Source: Fidelibacterota bacterium (GTDB taxonomy: Bacteria; Fidelibacterota; Marinisomatia; SCGC-AAA003-L08; TS1B11). Taken from it: DNA of 64,000 nucleotides. The notes below the pieces were generated by a model, which saw only the letters and a program-made list of their open reading frames with translations, did no database searches and was not told where the DNA came from. Of this stretch, positions 51,882-61,172 are shown in pieces (the first letter of the stretch is position 1; every line of letters starts with the position of its first letter). Location: assembly GCA_004124875.1 (NCBI GenBank), contig SCKJ01000003.1, positions 282,654 through 346,653 of the forward strand, given 5' to 3'. A program made the translations under genes and the position numbers.

Positions 51882-53225
51882 TCAAGCATCCATTTTGGGA
51901 AGCAGCCGCTCTACGGCGTCAAGGCCCGATTCAAAGGCGTGTCCCACCGAGATGCCATTCCGGTAGTTCCCTGCCAGGACAAAGTTGTGCTGCTGCGCCT
52001 CGAAATCGTCCATCCGCTTAACGGCAGCAGGATGACCCATATCGTACTGCGGGATAGCATGGGTCCAGCGATGCGCACGGGAAAAGAGTGGCGGCATGCC
52101 CTCCTCGATTATCATCAGGCCGGCAACCTCGGCCTGGGCTATTTCAATCAGTTCCGCAAGCGTCTTATCTGTGGTCCATCTGTTCCTGGCGCCCCCCATG
52201 AAAATGGTAAACAGGTGCTGATCTTCCGGCGCACGGTCCGGGAAAAGGGAACTATCGAACAGCAGGCCCAATATTTTGCGATTTTCCACGGCAGGTATAA
52301 GCATCCCAAAGCCATCCGTGCGAGCCTTGACGGCGCTCTTGGGATAGGCCAGATGCACCACTGTGACGGAGCAATATTCCGGACCATTCTGAGGAAACAG
52401 GTCGCCGTTAAGAGCGGCCCATTTAAAGGCCGGCAGGGTGGAGATTACGGCATCATAGGCTTCGCCGTTAACGCTCCACCGGTCGCCTTTTTTCTGAATT
52501 TCCTCTACGGGGCTGTTTAACAGCAACTGGCCGCCGAGCCGCTCTGCCAGGGCGGCGGTTATTTGTGAAAGTCCCTGCCGGAAGGAGTACATATTGCGGC
52601 GGCGCTTTTCCCTGGGTTGTCCTGCCGGTCTATTTTTTCGGGCTGAGAGCATCCGCTTGACGGCCCCTTTGATGAGACTCCCCCCATCTCTCTCGAACCC
52701 TTTGAATATCGGGAATGCCGATGCCACCGACAGTTTGTCCGGGTCGCCGGCGTAGACACCTGAGATGAAGGGATCGATGAGTCGCGTGACGATCTCCGGA
52801 CCCACGCGCCGGGTAAAGAATGCCGCCACACTTTCATCGTCCGGATGAGGCGCAACAAAGGGCTCCTTGAGCAGGCGCAGCTTCGCCCGCGCTGATAGCA
52901 GCGGCGTTGACAGCAGGCGGCCCGGCCCCATGGGCAGCGGCACAGGGCGGCCGTCCAGGCAGATGAACCGGTTGCGGCCCTCGTCACCGGCCTCAATATA
53001 ACTGTCCATCAAGCCGAGCCCGGGCAGGGCATCCATGAGGGCATTATAGCTGGGCATAATGGCATGCGGCCCCGATTCGAGCAGATATCCGTCCACCCGG
53101 TCAGTCTTGATTTTGCCCCCGGCCCGGCCCGACGATTCGTAAACCACGACCTCGTGGCTGAGGTTTTGCAGTTTCCATCCGGCCGCCAAACCGGAAATTC
53201 CTGCGCCGAGCACAGCCACTTTCAT
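51882..53225 (-). CDS. hemY: Protoporphyrinogen oxidase, oxygen-dependent (HemY) type
   Basis: 447 residues from the ATG at 53225, which overlaps the hemH stop (ATGA). FAD motif VAVLGAGISGLAAGWKLQ and SGRAGGKIKTDRVDGYLLESGPHAIM are typical of HemY/PPOX. The C-terminal VLAGNYRNGISVGHAFESGL completes the FAD site. It oxidises protoporphyrinogen IX (or coproporphyrinogen III in Gram-positive forms) with O2. Here it follows an O2-independent HemN, so it most likely acts on protoporphyrinogen. Confidence 0.9.
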   Translation of the reverse strand: MKVAVLGAGISGLAAGWKLQNLSHEVVVYESSGRAGGKIKTDRVDGYLLESGPHAIMPSYNALMDALPGLGLMDSYIEAGDEGRNRFICLDGRPVPLPMGPGRLLSTPLLSARAKLRLLKEPFVAPHPDDESVAAFFTRRVGPEIVTRLIDPFISGVYAGDPDKLSVASAFPIFKGFERDGGSLIKGAVKRMLSARKNRPAGQPREKRRRNMYSFRQGLSQITAALAERLGGQLLLNSPVEEIQKKGDRWSVNGEAYDAVISTLPAFKWAALNGDLFPQNGPEYCSVTVVHLAYPKSAVKARTDGFGMLIPAVENRKILGLLFDSSLFPDRAPEDQHLFTIFMGGARNRWTTDKTLAELIEIAQAEVAGLMIIEEGMPPLFSRAHRWTHAIPQYDMGHPAAVKRMDDFEAQQHNFVLAGNYRNGISVGHAFESGLDAVERLLPKMDA

Positions 53226-54169
53226 GCGGCGTACATCTCGGGATTTTGGCATATATCCGCCAGGGCGGCAATGAACCGCGGATGGGTTCCCACAGCCGGC
53301 ACCCGGCGAAAATCGGTGATGCCGGCGCCGGCGGCAATCCCGGCCATGAGAATATCAAGCTCGTGGAGCGTCTCCACATGTTCGGAAACGAAAGCGATAG
53401 GCACGACTGCGAGCCGCCGCTTCCCGGCCCGGCCCAAGGCCGCGATGGCCTCTTCCGTCGCCGGACCAATCCATTTTACAGGCCCCACTTTGCTTTGATA
53501 AGCAAGGGAGTGGTCGTTGGAAAAGCCCGCCATGACCGCCCGGACAGTGCCCTCAATTTGCGCCTGATAGACATCGCCCTTTCTGATATAACTTTCGGGC
53601 AGCCCATGCGCGCTGAACAGGATGTGGCAATCGGCTCCGCCCGGTTTTTCCCTCAGCGCCTGATCAATGGTGCCCTGGACTGCGGCGATGTAATCTTTGT
53701 GGTCATGGTACCCTCCAATCAGGATCGCCCGGTCGTCGAAAGCCCCGTTCCGCTGCCATTCCAGATGGCAACTGCCTGTCGTGGCCACGCTATATTGCGG
53801 GAACAGGGGCAAAACGATCACTTGATGCCACTCATCCGTTGGCTGCAGCAACTCAGCCTGGAGAGTCGCAATCATCGGCGGACTAAAGCGCATAGCCACA
53901 TGCACGGCATAGTGATCACCCAGCGCCAACTGTAACGCTTTCGCCTGGGCCCTGGTTTCGGACAGGATGGGTGATCCACCGCCAATTTCCCGGTATAGCG
54001 ATTGGGAGAATTTTTTTCTGCGCCGGGCCGCAAATTTGCCCAAAGTTCTGGAGCCAAATTTTCCCCAGGGAAATGATATGACGTCAGCGAACAGGTTGGC
54101 CAGGAAAGGCTCGACATCATCGAGAGTCGCAGGCCCTCCCAGGTTAATAAGGATAACGGCCTGTCTCAT
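53222..54169 (-). CDS. hemH: Ferrochelatase
   Basis: 315 residues. N-terminal VILINLGGPATLDDVEPFL; the catalytic-His segment HILFSAHGLPESYI and the acidic metal-path segment SEHVETLHELDI are conserved. It inserts Fe2+ into protoporphyrin IX at the membrane face. Overlaps hemN by 4 bases. Confidence 0.94.
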   Translation of the reverse strand: MRQAVILINLGGPATLDDVEPFLANLFADVISFPWGKFGSRTLGKFAARRRKKFSQSLYREIGGGSPILSETRAQAKALQLALGDHYAVHVAMRFSPPMIATLQAELLQPTDEWHQVIVLPLFPQYSVATTGSCHLEWQRNGAFDDRAILIGGYHDHKDYIAAVQGTIDQALREKPGGADCHILFSAHGLPESYIRKGDVYQAQIEGTVRAVMAGFSNDHSLAYQSKVGPVKWIGPATEEAIAALGRAGKRRLAVVPIAFVSEHVETLHELDILMAGIAAGAGITDFRRVPAVGTHPRFIAALADICQNPEMYAA

Positions 54170-55554
54170 ACCGTTTTGGAATATCGCTGACGGGTGTCGC
54201 TGCCTTGCTGCTGTTTTCCGGGCAGGTAGGCATCAAAAACCATGGCAATGTTGCGAATGAACATGCGCCCATTTTCATTGATGACGATTTTGTCGCCCTG
54301 GTCTACCAGCAGGCCGTCTTCGGCAAAAGGTTCCAGTTCGGCAAGGGAGCCCGCAAATTTCTCCCGGAAATTGATGCCGAACTCAGCAGATATATTCACC
54401 AGATCGATCTCCAAGTGGCACATGATGTCCTGGATGAGGCGACTGCGCAGATGGTCATCTTCCGTCAGCCGGATACCACGCTCGATGGGCAGCCGCCCGG
54501 CATCGACCATTTTGCGGTACTCACTGATCAGTTTGGCATTCTGCACAAAGTAGTTATAGGTCTGGCTTATGCTGGTGACCCCCATGCTGTACATGTCCAA
54601 TCCTGCGCGGGTACTGTAACCCTGAAAATTTCTGTGCAGTCCCCGCTCATTGAGCGCCAGCGAGAGTTCATCATCCGGCTTGGCATAATGGTCCATGCCG
54701 ATGAATGTCATCCCTCCCGTTGTAGTGAGATACTCAATGATCTGGGCGTGCATCTGCAATTTCAATTCCGGGCCGGGCAGGGTTGCTTCATCTATGAGCG
54801 TCTGATGCTTTTTGAGCCACGGCACATGCGCATAGTTATAAACCGCGAGCCGGCTCGGATCGAGCTGCAGCACCTGTTCGAGCGATTGAGCAAAACTGTC
54901 GACCGTTTGAAAGGGGAGCCCGTAAATAAGGTCGAGGTTAATATGCGTGATGCCATTGCTGCGCAGCATGCCCAGCACTTCTTCAGTGAGTTCATAAGAT
55001 TGAAGCCGGTTAACGGCTTCCTGAACCTCAAGATTAAAATCCTGCACTCCGCAGCTTGCCCGGTTGAATCCTGATTCGGCCAGTGCTACGGCCCTGTCAA
55101 GCGACATTTCATCAGGATCAATTTCGACGGAAATTTCCGCATCGTCAGCAAATGTGAAGCGGCTATGGATATGCTCCATAAGGTCCCGAATTTCGTCCGC
55201 CGTCAAATAGGTTGGCGTCCCCCCGCCCCAGTGGAGCTGTCCGACTTTCCGGTCTGAGCTCAATCGCGATGAGACAAGATCGATCTCCTTTTTCAGGGTG
55301 ACCAGATATTCCTCGATCTGCTCGCGGCGACTCGTTATAATCACATTGCAGGCGCAGAAATAGCAGAGCGTTTTGCAAAAAGGGAGATGAAAATAGAGCG
55401 AAATTTCATCCGTCACCGGTGTGCCGGGATCGCTCAGCTCCGCCTCATAATGGGCAGGATCAATATCCTCACTAAAATGGGGCGCCGTCGGGTAACTGGT
55501 ATAGCGCGGGCCAGGTCTCGAATACTTCTTGGCCAGCTCCAAATCTATTTTCAT
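54166..55554 (-). CDS. hemN: Oxygen-independent coproporphyrinogen III dehydrogenase
   Basis: 462 residues, radical SAM. The cluster motif is CKTLCYFCACN (Cx3Cx2C plus the extra Cys of HemN); YSRPGPRYTSYPTAPHF at the start and GGGTPTYL are canonical. The extra Cys and full length favour HemN over HemW. It decarboxylates coproporphyrinogen III without O2. Overlaps hemE by 4 bases. Confidence 0.93.
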   Translation of the reverse strand: MKIDLELAKKYSRPGPRYTSYPTAPHFSEDIDPAHYEAELSDPGTPVTDEISLYFHLPFCKTLCYFCACNVIITSRREQIEEYLVTLKKEIDLVSSRLSSDRKVGQLHWGGGTPTYLTADEIRDLMEHIHSRFTFADDAEISVEIDPDEMSLDRAVALAESGFNRASCGVQDFNLEVQEAVNRLQSYELTEEVLGMLRSNGITHINLDLIYGLPFQTVDSFAQSLEQVLQLDPSRLAVYNYAHVPWLKKHQTLIDEATLPGPELKLQMHAQIIEYLTTTGGMTFIGMDHYAKPDDELSLALNERGLHRNFQGYSTRAGLDMYSMGVTSISQTYNYFVQNAKLISEYRKMVDAGRLPIERGIRLTEDDHLRSRLIQDIMCHLEIDLVNISAEFGINFREKFAGSLAELEPFAEDGLLVDQGDKIVINENGRMFIRNIAMVFDAYLPGKQQQGSDTRQRYSKTV

Positions 55555-56591
55555 GTCGTTTCCTTAAATGTATGTTCGTGTACCGCCGCTACCAGCGCCT
55601 TCATATGATCCGGGGGGACATCGGGCGTGATGCCGTGTCCCAGATTAAAGATGTGACCGGGCTGTGAGCCGTGACTGTCCAGAACGGCACGGGCCTCTGT
55701 CCGGATCGTCTGCATGTCAGTTATTAAAATGGCGGGATCGAGATTGCCCTGCAAGACAAAATCTTGACCAAACTTCTCACGATAGAAGCCAAGCGATTGA
55801 GACCCATCGACGCCGAGGATCTTAAACTGGTCGACCTCCTCTTTAGTGAGCCATTGGCTGGCCCCCTTGGGAAAAAAAATGACCGGGCCGGGCTCCAATT
55901 CAACGGCGATGCGTTTGAGGTACGGCAGAGCGGCCCGGCGGAAATCGGCCTCATTAAGCATGCCCGCCCAGGAATCAAACAGCTGCACGGCGTCCGCTCC
56001 ATTTGCCAGCTGCGCTTGGAGATGATCGATAACGCCATCGGTGATGCGGTCCATTATTTTGCCGAATAGAGCCGGATCGCTGTCCAGGAGTACGCGAATG
56101 GCGGAAAACCCGCCTTTGGAATTGCCCCCTTCGATGGCGTAGGAGGCCAATGTCCACGGTGCGCCGGCAAATCCCAGCAGGGCCACCTCCGGCGGCAGCT
56201 CCTTGCGCAGGATCGATAGTGTCTCATAGACATAGCCGAGGGAATCGGTGACCGGCTCATGGGACAGCGACTCAAAATCTTCCGCAGTCCTGATGGATCG
56301 CGCCAGCACCGGCCCTTTGTCCTCCACTATCTCGTAAGAGACGCCAAGCGCTGCGAGCAAGACGAGGATATCCGAAAATATGATGGCCGCATCCAGTCCA
56401 TACCGGCGCATGGGCTGCAGGGTTACTTCAACGGCCAGCGCGGGCGTTTCCACCATTTCCTTGAAGGCATGCCGCTTGCGCAGCGCCCGGTACTCCGGCA
56501 GGTACCTGCCCGCCTGCCGCATCACCCAGATGGGACGGCGCGGAGTCGGCCTCAGGGCCAGTGTATCCATGAATAAATTTCCCGTGCTCAC
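55551..56591 (-). CDS. hemE: Uroporphyrinogen decarboxylase
   Basis: 346 residues. The signature RPIWVMRQAGRYLPEYR with its substrate-binding Arg and GFAGAPWTLASYAIEGG are present. It removes four carboxyls from uroporphyrinogen III. Overlaps hemD by 4 bases. Confidence 0.95.
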   Translation of the reverse strand: MSTGNLFMDTLALRPTPRRPIWVMRQAGRYLPEYRALRKRHAFKEMVETPALAVEVTLQPMRRYGLDAAIIFSDILVLLAALGVSYEIVEDKGPVLARSIRTAEDFESLSHEPVTDSLGYVYETLSILRKELPPEVALLGFAGAPWTLASYAIEGGNSKGGFSAIRVLLDSDPALFGKIMDRITDGVIDHLQAQLANGADAVQLFDSWAGMLNEADFRRAALPYLKRIAVELEPGPVIFFPKGASQWLTKEEVDQFKILGVDGSQSLGFYREKFGQDFVLQGNLDPAILITDMQTIRTEARAVLDSHGSQPGHIFNLGHGITPDVPPDHMKALVAAVHEHTFKETT

Positions 56592-57292
56592 GCGATCGCC
56601 CCGTATCTGTCCAGCAATTCTGCGACTAGGAGCTCGGCATCTCCGCTGCCGGTAAACTCAACGTCCAGGCCTGAGGCGGCACAGGCCTGCATGGTGACCG
56701 GCCCTATGGCGGCAATGCGTGGGGCCGGTGAAATGGCCCCCGACAGCTCCTGCCAGACGGCGGCGGCCGAGGGAGAGCCCAAAACGACGATGTCCGGTTG
56801 ATCGCCGTGCTCCAACTGGCGCCTGATTTTATCAATGCCGCGTGGCCGGGTCTCATAAACCACGGGACTGAAGTGCCTGATTTCCGCTGATCGAAAATAT
56901 TTAAGGAGGGTGTCCCCACCAAGTTTGCCACGCGGGTAGATCAGAGGTTGCCTGGGCGGCGCGGCCTCAAGCAGATCGATCATTCCCTGGGCATCATGCT
57001 GCGGCGGAACGCGCACATTCTCGCACCCCATTTCGCCGAGCGCACGAGCGGTGGCGGGTCCCACGGCAACCATCGGTGTGGCAGCCAGGGCGACGGCAAA
57101 AGGTCTTAACGCCGGCACCGCATTCGTGCTGGTAACGACAACCGATTCTGCCTCCTCAATATTCCCTGGGTTGATCTGATGGGCCAGCTGGGAGATTTCG
57201 ATAAAGGGAATGTGCAGCCAATTCAATTGATTTAAATGAGCGCCGGGCGGGCTAACCAGGCTCCACAGAATCGTAGGTTGCTGATCGTGCAT
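56588..57292 (-). CDS. hemD: Uroporphyrinogen-III synthase
   Basis: 234 residues. Family members are poorly conserved. SVVVTSTNAVPAL, VGPATARALGEMG and PLIYPRGKLGGDTL and a closing IAAIGPVTMQACAASGLDVE match the two-lobe fold. It cyclises hydroxymethylbilane. The position between hemC and hemE adds support. Eight bases separate it from hemC. Confidence 0.88.
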   Translation of the reverse strand: MHDQQPTILWSLVSPPGAHLNQLNWLHIPFIEISQLAHQINPGNIEEAESVVVTSTNAVPALRPFAVALAATPMVAVGPATARALGEMGCENVRVPPQHDAQGMIDLLEAAPPRQPLIYPRGKLGGDTLLKYFRSAEIRHFSPVVYETRPRGIDKIRRQLEHGDQPDIVVLGSPSAAAVWQELSGAISPAPRIAAIGPVTMQACAASGLDVEFTGSGDAELLVAELLDRYGAIA

Positions 57293-57300
57293 ACCGCGAA

Positions 57301-58182
57301 TTATAATTTGAATTGGCCTGCGATACCGGCAGCCACGGCCGCTGGAGGTTGATCCGCCACGATCGACTCATGGACGATTTGTGTTGCCTCTGAGTCTTCA
57401 GGGAAATAGCCGGCCCAAACGGACATTTCGCCATTTTCAGGGTAGGCATGGACACCCAGCGGCACCGAGCAGCCACCCTCCAGAACGGCAGTGATTTGCC
57501 GCTCAATATCGACAGCGGCCCGGGTAGGCCCATCATCCAGCTTAGCCAGCGCCTCGACGATCTCCGGTCTCGATTCCAGACATTCGACAGCAACTGCCCC
57601 TTGCCCGGCGGCTGGAATCATATCCTCAATGGACATCAGGACAACATTTTGGTCCCTGATCTCAAGGCGGTCAATGGCTGCGGCCGCCACCACCAGCGCA
57701 TCCGCTCCCTGCTCCGGGACCTTGCGTATTCTGGTCTGGATGTTGCCGCGGACATGCTCGATTTTGCAGCCGGGGTACAACATGGCCAACTGACGCTGCC
57801 GCCGGATGGAGCCCGTGAGGAAAAAGGGTTGCCTGGGCAAGTCCTCCAATGAATGGTGCCTGGGGTTGAGCAGCAGCGCATCTTCCGCCCGCCCTCTGGG
57901 AAGCACTGCGCCCAGGCAAAAGGGGGGCAAGGTGCGCACGGCCATATCCTTCAGACTGTGCACCGCTATGTCGATCTCACCGTCCACCAGTGCCTGTTCC
58001 AACTCTTTCGTGAAATATCCCGTGGTTGGCAGGCTGGACAGTGGCGTGGTGGGGTCTTTGTCACCCAAAGTCTTGATCACGCAGATGTCGATGGGCATAA
58101 CGGGGAAGCGTTGGCGAAGCGCCTGCTTGACGGTTTCAGCCTGCCACAGGGCCAGGGGCGACCCTCGGGTGCCAAGCCTCAT
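57301..58182 (-). CDS. hemC: Hydroxymethylbilane synthase (porphobilinogen deaminase)
   Basis: 293 residues from the ATG at 58182 (MRLGTRGSPLALWQAETV), chosen because an earlier frame start at 58257 would run into hemA. HSLKDMAVRTLPPF, GSIRRQRQLA and the cofactor-Cys region (EGGCSVPLGVHAYPENG) are present. It polymerises four porphobilinogens. It lies 13 bases after hemA. Confidence 0.94.
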   Translation of the reverse strand: MRLGTRGSPLALWQAETVKQALRQRFPVMPIDICVIKTLGDKDPTTPLSSLPTTGYFTKELEQALVDGEIDIAVHSLKDMAVRTLPPFCLGAVLPRGRAEDALLLNPRHHSLEDLPRQPFFLTGSIRRQRQLAMLYPGCKIEHVRGNIQTRIRKVPEQGADALVVAAAAIDRLEIRDQNVVLMSIEDMIPAAGQGAVAVECLESRPEIVEALAKLDDGPTRAAVDIERQITAVLEGGCSVPLGVHAYPENGEMSVWAGYFPEDSEATQIVHESIVADQPPAAVAAGIAGQFKL

Positions 58183-58195
58183 TTTGAGATCGGGA

Positions 58196-59431
58196 TCAGT
58201 TGAGGGAGGCGTCAAGATATTCCTCCATGGCCAGAGTGCTCTTCTCTGCCTGGCCACAAAGAATCTCGATCGGCATAACAGCCAACCTTTTCACAAGCCG
58301 CTGTGACAGCTGCTCCAGCACCGGCAGCAGGGCGGGATCCATATCCTCAACGGCCCGTGCCAGCTCCTCCTGCCTGATAAGTTCATACTCTTCCCGCAGC
58401 TGCACGATGGACGGCGAGGCCATGTCGAGAATTTGCCGGTACTGGAAGGCCAGCATTTCTTCGGAGATAATGGCTTCGGCTTGTGGGACCTCGCCGGTTC
58501 TGGCCACCATCGATTTATCGAGATGGTTCTGAATGGTGTCGATGTCCACTCGAACGACATTTTTGCGCTCATGGACAGCCGCGCCAATATTGGCCGGCAC
58601 TGACAGGTCGAGGAACAACTGCTTGGCATCGCTATCGGGCACCATATTCTCATCAATGAGAATCTTGCCCGCGGCGGTGCAGGTGATAATGATGTCGTGT
58701 TTGTCAATTTCGCCCGGCAGCTCGGTGAGGGGCATATAATGACCGTTGATCAACTCAGCGTAGGCCCTGCCCGTCGACTCCGTGCGATTCATCACCGTCA
58801 ACCGATTGAGCCCTTTGCTCATGAGATTGTAGACCACATCGCGTCCCATATCGCCGGTGCCGACCACCAGGGCCGAACAGTCGCGGAGCGTCCCGAAGTA
58901 CTCTTTTGCCATGAGCAGGGCCGTGTAGGCCACCGATGCTGCGCCGTTGGAAATACCCGTTTCCGCGCGAACCCTTTTGCCCGCCTTGAAGGAGCCCTGG
59001 CAAAGTTTGGAGAGTAGCGGAGAGAGCTGCCCCGCGTCGGTGCTCCTGCGGATGGACTCCTTAATCTGGCTGGCAATCTGGATATCGCCCATGACCATCG
59101 AGTCGAGACCAGAGGTGAGCCTGAACAGGTGCCGAACCACTTGCCATCCATCCAGGGCCACAAAGTGATCGCTTATTGTGCCGCTACCGGTCTGGAAATA
59201 ATCCGTGAGAATCTGAAGCGCCAAAGCCTGGCTGCCCCCGTCGAAGATGACTTCAGTCCGGTTGCAGGTGGAGATGACAAGGATGCCCTGAAACTTTCCG
59301 GAAGCGCTGAAGCTCGACAGCAGCTCGCCATGCTCTTCATCGCCGAGCGCATACTGGCCACGCACCTGCTGGCTCTGGCCGTGATGGCTGACTCCGAGAA
59401 AGTGCAGCGACGCGAGAAGTGATTTATTCAT
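58196..59431 (-). CDS. hemA: Glutamyl-tRNA reductase
   Basis: 411 residues from the ATG at 59431 (MNKSLLASLHFLGVSH), with GGTGAG before it. The catalytic Cys is in VISTCNRTEVIF. The Rossmann NADPH motif LVVGTGDMGRDVVYN and the SxVMGDIQIASQIKES segment are conserved. It is the first step of the C5 route and the first gene of the heme operon, where heme-dependent control usually acts. A possible -10 (TATATA near 59487-59492) lies about 55 bases upstream; I see no clear -35. Confidence 0.94.
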   Translation of the reverse strand: MNKSLLASLHFLGVSHHGQSQQVRGQYALGDEEHGELLSSFSASGKFQGILVISTCNRTEVIFDGGSQALALQILTDYFQTGSGTISDHFVALDGWQVVRHLFRLTSGLDSMVMGDIQIASQIKESIRRSTDAGQLSPLLSKLCQGSFKAGKRVRAETGISNGAASVAYTALLMAKEYFGTLRDCSALVVGTGDMGRDVVYNLMSKGLNRLTVMNRTESTGRAYAELINGHYMPLTELPGEIDKHDIIITCTAAGKILIDENMVPDSDAKQLFLDLSVPANIGAAVHERKNVVRVDIDTIQNHLDKSMVARTGEVPQAEAIISEEMLAFQYRQILDMASPSIVQLREEYELIRQEELARAVEDMDPALLPVLEQLSQRLVKRLAVMPIEILCGQAEKSTLAMEEYLDASLN

Positions 59432-59652
59432 GTACTCACCGGGATTAGGCAATCATGGGTCATCTGTTAATCTGGACGGGAATATATATAGCCTATGTGA
59501 AGCCTGCATGAACGGAACCTGAAATCTGAGAGAAATAATGGACGCCATTGCAGGAGACTCCCGATAGCTGAGTATGGAAAATTGACGATTGAAAATTGAA
59601 AATTAATAACTGATTTCCGTTCATCACCCATCGCTCGCTGCTCACCGTATGA

Positions 59653-60267
59653 TTACGGGCCTTGCCAACTGCTCTGCATGGCAATTGCGGTGCGGCCCGG
59701 ATAACTGAAGCTGAGTCCAGCGGCCTGCACGTCGAAGGTCTTACTTGAAAAGTGATCCTCGCGCTTGGCGATCATCCCGTCCGGCAATAATATACTGGCC
59801 CGGTGCTATATCCCCGTCACCGGATTGAGAATAGGATCGAACGCCACTTCGATCACCTCCCCGACGCGGAAGTGACTGTGCTTGCCGTCGAATTTAAATT
59901 CGAGCGGCGCCGTAAGCACTTCGAGTCCGTTCGTTATGGTGGACATGAAGATACCCATGGGCCCGCCGGCCTTGCCGGTGGCAATCGCTTCCAGCGCCTC
60001 ACGCTTGGCCCCCTCCGCCCGCTCGTCGAGATAGATGACTCCTCGCCCGTTTTGCTCATGCAAGGGGCCGGGCCATAGCGCCCCCAGCGCCCACCCCAGG
60101 CCATCGAGCGATTCGTCGCCGTAGTTGCCATCGACAACGCGATATGCCAGGGCAGCCTCGCATGTGCCATAGGTTGGCGGCGACTCGAACGTGCAAGGGC
60201 AGCCCCAGTTGCAATTGCAGGCCATCAAATGCTCGATATTGAGTTTCCACTCGACAGGTTTCCCCAT
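59653..60267 (-). pseudogene. DUF1326 protein gene interrupted by an in-frame TAG
   Basis: The first 153 codons read as DUF1326, with the Cys cluster ACNCNWGCPCTFESPPTYGTC at 16-36. At 59806-59808 a TAG stops it inside the conserved NPVTG motif; the same frame then continues HRASILLPDGMIAKREDHF ... GLSFSYPGRTAIAMQSSWQG to TAA at 59653-59655, the normal C-terminus. So a single nonsense change truncates the gene. The Cys cluster is intact, and a shortened protein may still be made. TAG is not expected to be recoded here. DUF1326 genes are commonly paired with DUF2182 as found next door. Confidence 0.8.
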
Positions 60268-60282
60268 TTCACCTACCTCCCG

Positions 60283-61008
60283 TTATTTGACCAACATGTT
60301 CCAATCGACTGCCATGCCTGCGCCGATTATGATGAGCGCCACTCCTGACAGCAAAGCAACGCGTTCGCCCCACGGCGAGACATTCTCGAAAAAAATCAGC
60401 AGGGCAATCAGGCCCATCCATACCGGGTCCATCATGCCCAGCGCTATCATGGCCAGCATCAATCCCCAGCAGCAGCCCATGCAGTAAAAGCCGTGATGCG
60501 CGCCCATCCGGAGGGCGCCCCGCAGGCCGTCGTGCCAATGAGCCATGAAAAACTGGATTGGCGCGCGGCAGTGGCCCAAGCAGAGCGCCTTCCACCGGGT
60601 CAGCTGATATGCGCCCGCGACGATCAGGGCGCTACCGACGATGGGTTGGCCCCACCCGCCCATGGTCACATTCGTGACAGTGTTCAACAGGGCGACACCG
60701 GCCCCAGCCAACGCCCACGCTCCAAGGTAACCGGCCACAAACAGTGCTGTCGGCGCCGGGCGGTATCCGAACTGCGTTCTGGACGGCGCGACAGTCGCGA
60801 ACAACCAGACGGCCGGCATCACCGAGGGCAGCATCATGGCCGCCATCATCACGGTCCAGACCCCTATGAAGCCCAAAAACCCCAGGGCCATTCCATCCGC
60901 CATACGCAGGCTGGCGATCCATGCGCCGGCCGATGCGATCAACAGACTGCCGCCGAGCATTATTTTCAGGCGGATTGGGATGATCGCCGGGCGCGTCAAG
61001 TTATTCAC
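60283..61008 (-). CDS. DUF2182 membrane protein (predicted metal-binding)
   Basis: 241 residues with six or seven membrane helices. GVWTVMMAAMMLPSVMPAV, TRWKALCLGHCRAPIQFF and RMGAHHGFYCMGCCWGLML are the family hallmarks, with Cys/His/Met likely to bind metal. It pairs with the DUF1326 gene, 15 bases further on, as in many genomes. Function unknown; metal transport has been proposed from the motifs. Confidence 0.85.
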   Translation of the reverse strand: MNNLTRPAIIPIRLKIMLGGSLLIASAGAWIASLRMADGMALGFLGFIGVWTVMMAAMMLPSVMPAVWLFATVAPSRTQFGYRPAPTALFVAGYLGAWALAGAGVALLNTVTNVTMGGWGQPIVGSALIVAGAYQLTRWKALCLGHCRAPIQFFMAHWHDGLRGALRMGAHHGFYCMGCCWGLMLAMIALGMMDPVWMGLIALLIFFENVSPWGERVALLSGVALIIIGAGMAVDWNMLVK

Positions 61009-61014
61009 GCGGCA

Positions 61015-61166
61015 CTATGCCCACACTGAGGCGAAACCTGGCTTGAACGGGCCATCAATTAGCTTCACGATGACGAAGGCGATGCCGCCGTAGAAGGCCG
61101 CCACCCGGAAGAGCGCCGGCGGCGGAGCTCGGCGATGAAGGCGGATAGTCTGGACTGTTCTGGCAT
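61015..61166 (-). pseudogene. Relic of a protein N-terminus with a single membrane helix
   Basis: Starts MPEQSRLSAFIAELRRRR; after a one-base frame change the sequence reads FRVAAFYGGIAFVIVKLIDG and ends with TAG at 61015-61017. This resembles the short Arg-rich start and first helix of adenylate-cyclase/TPR-type proteins (ELKRRxVFRVAxxYxxxA). The rest of that protein is absent. Confidence 0.5.
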
Positions 61167-61172
61167 CGTGGC

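Noticed and set aside
59806-59808. Pyrrolysine at the TAG of the DUF1326 gene
   Set aside because: The site is not a known Pyl family, no PYLIS-like context is evident, and a plain nonsense change is simpler.
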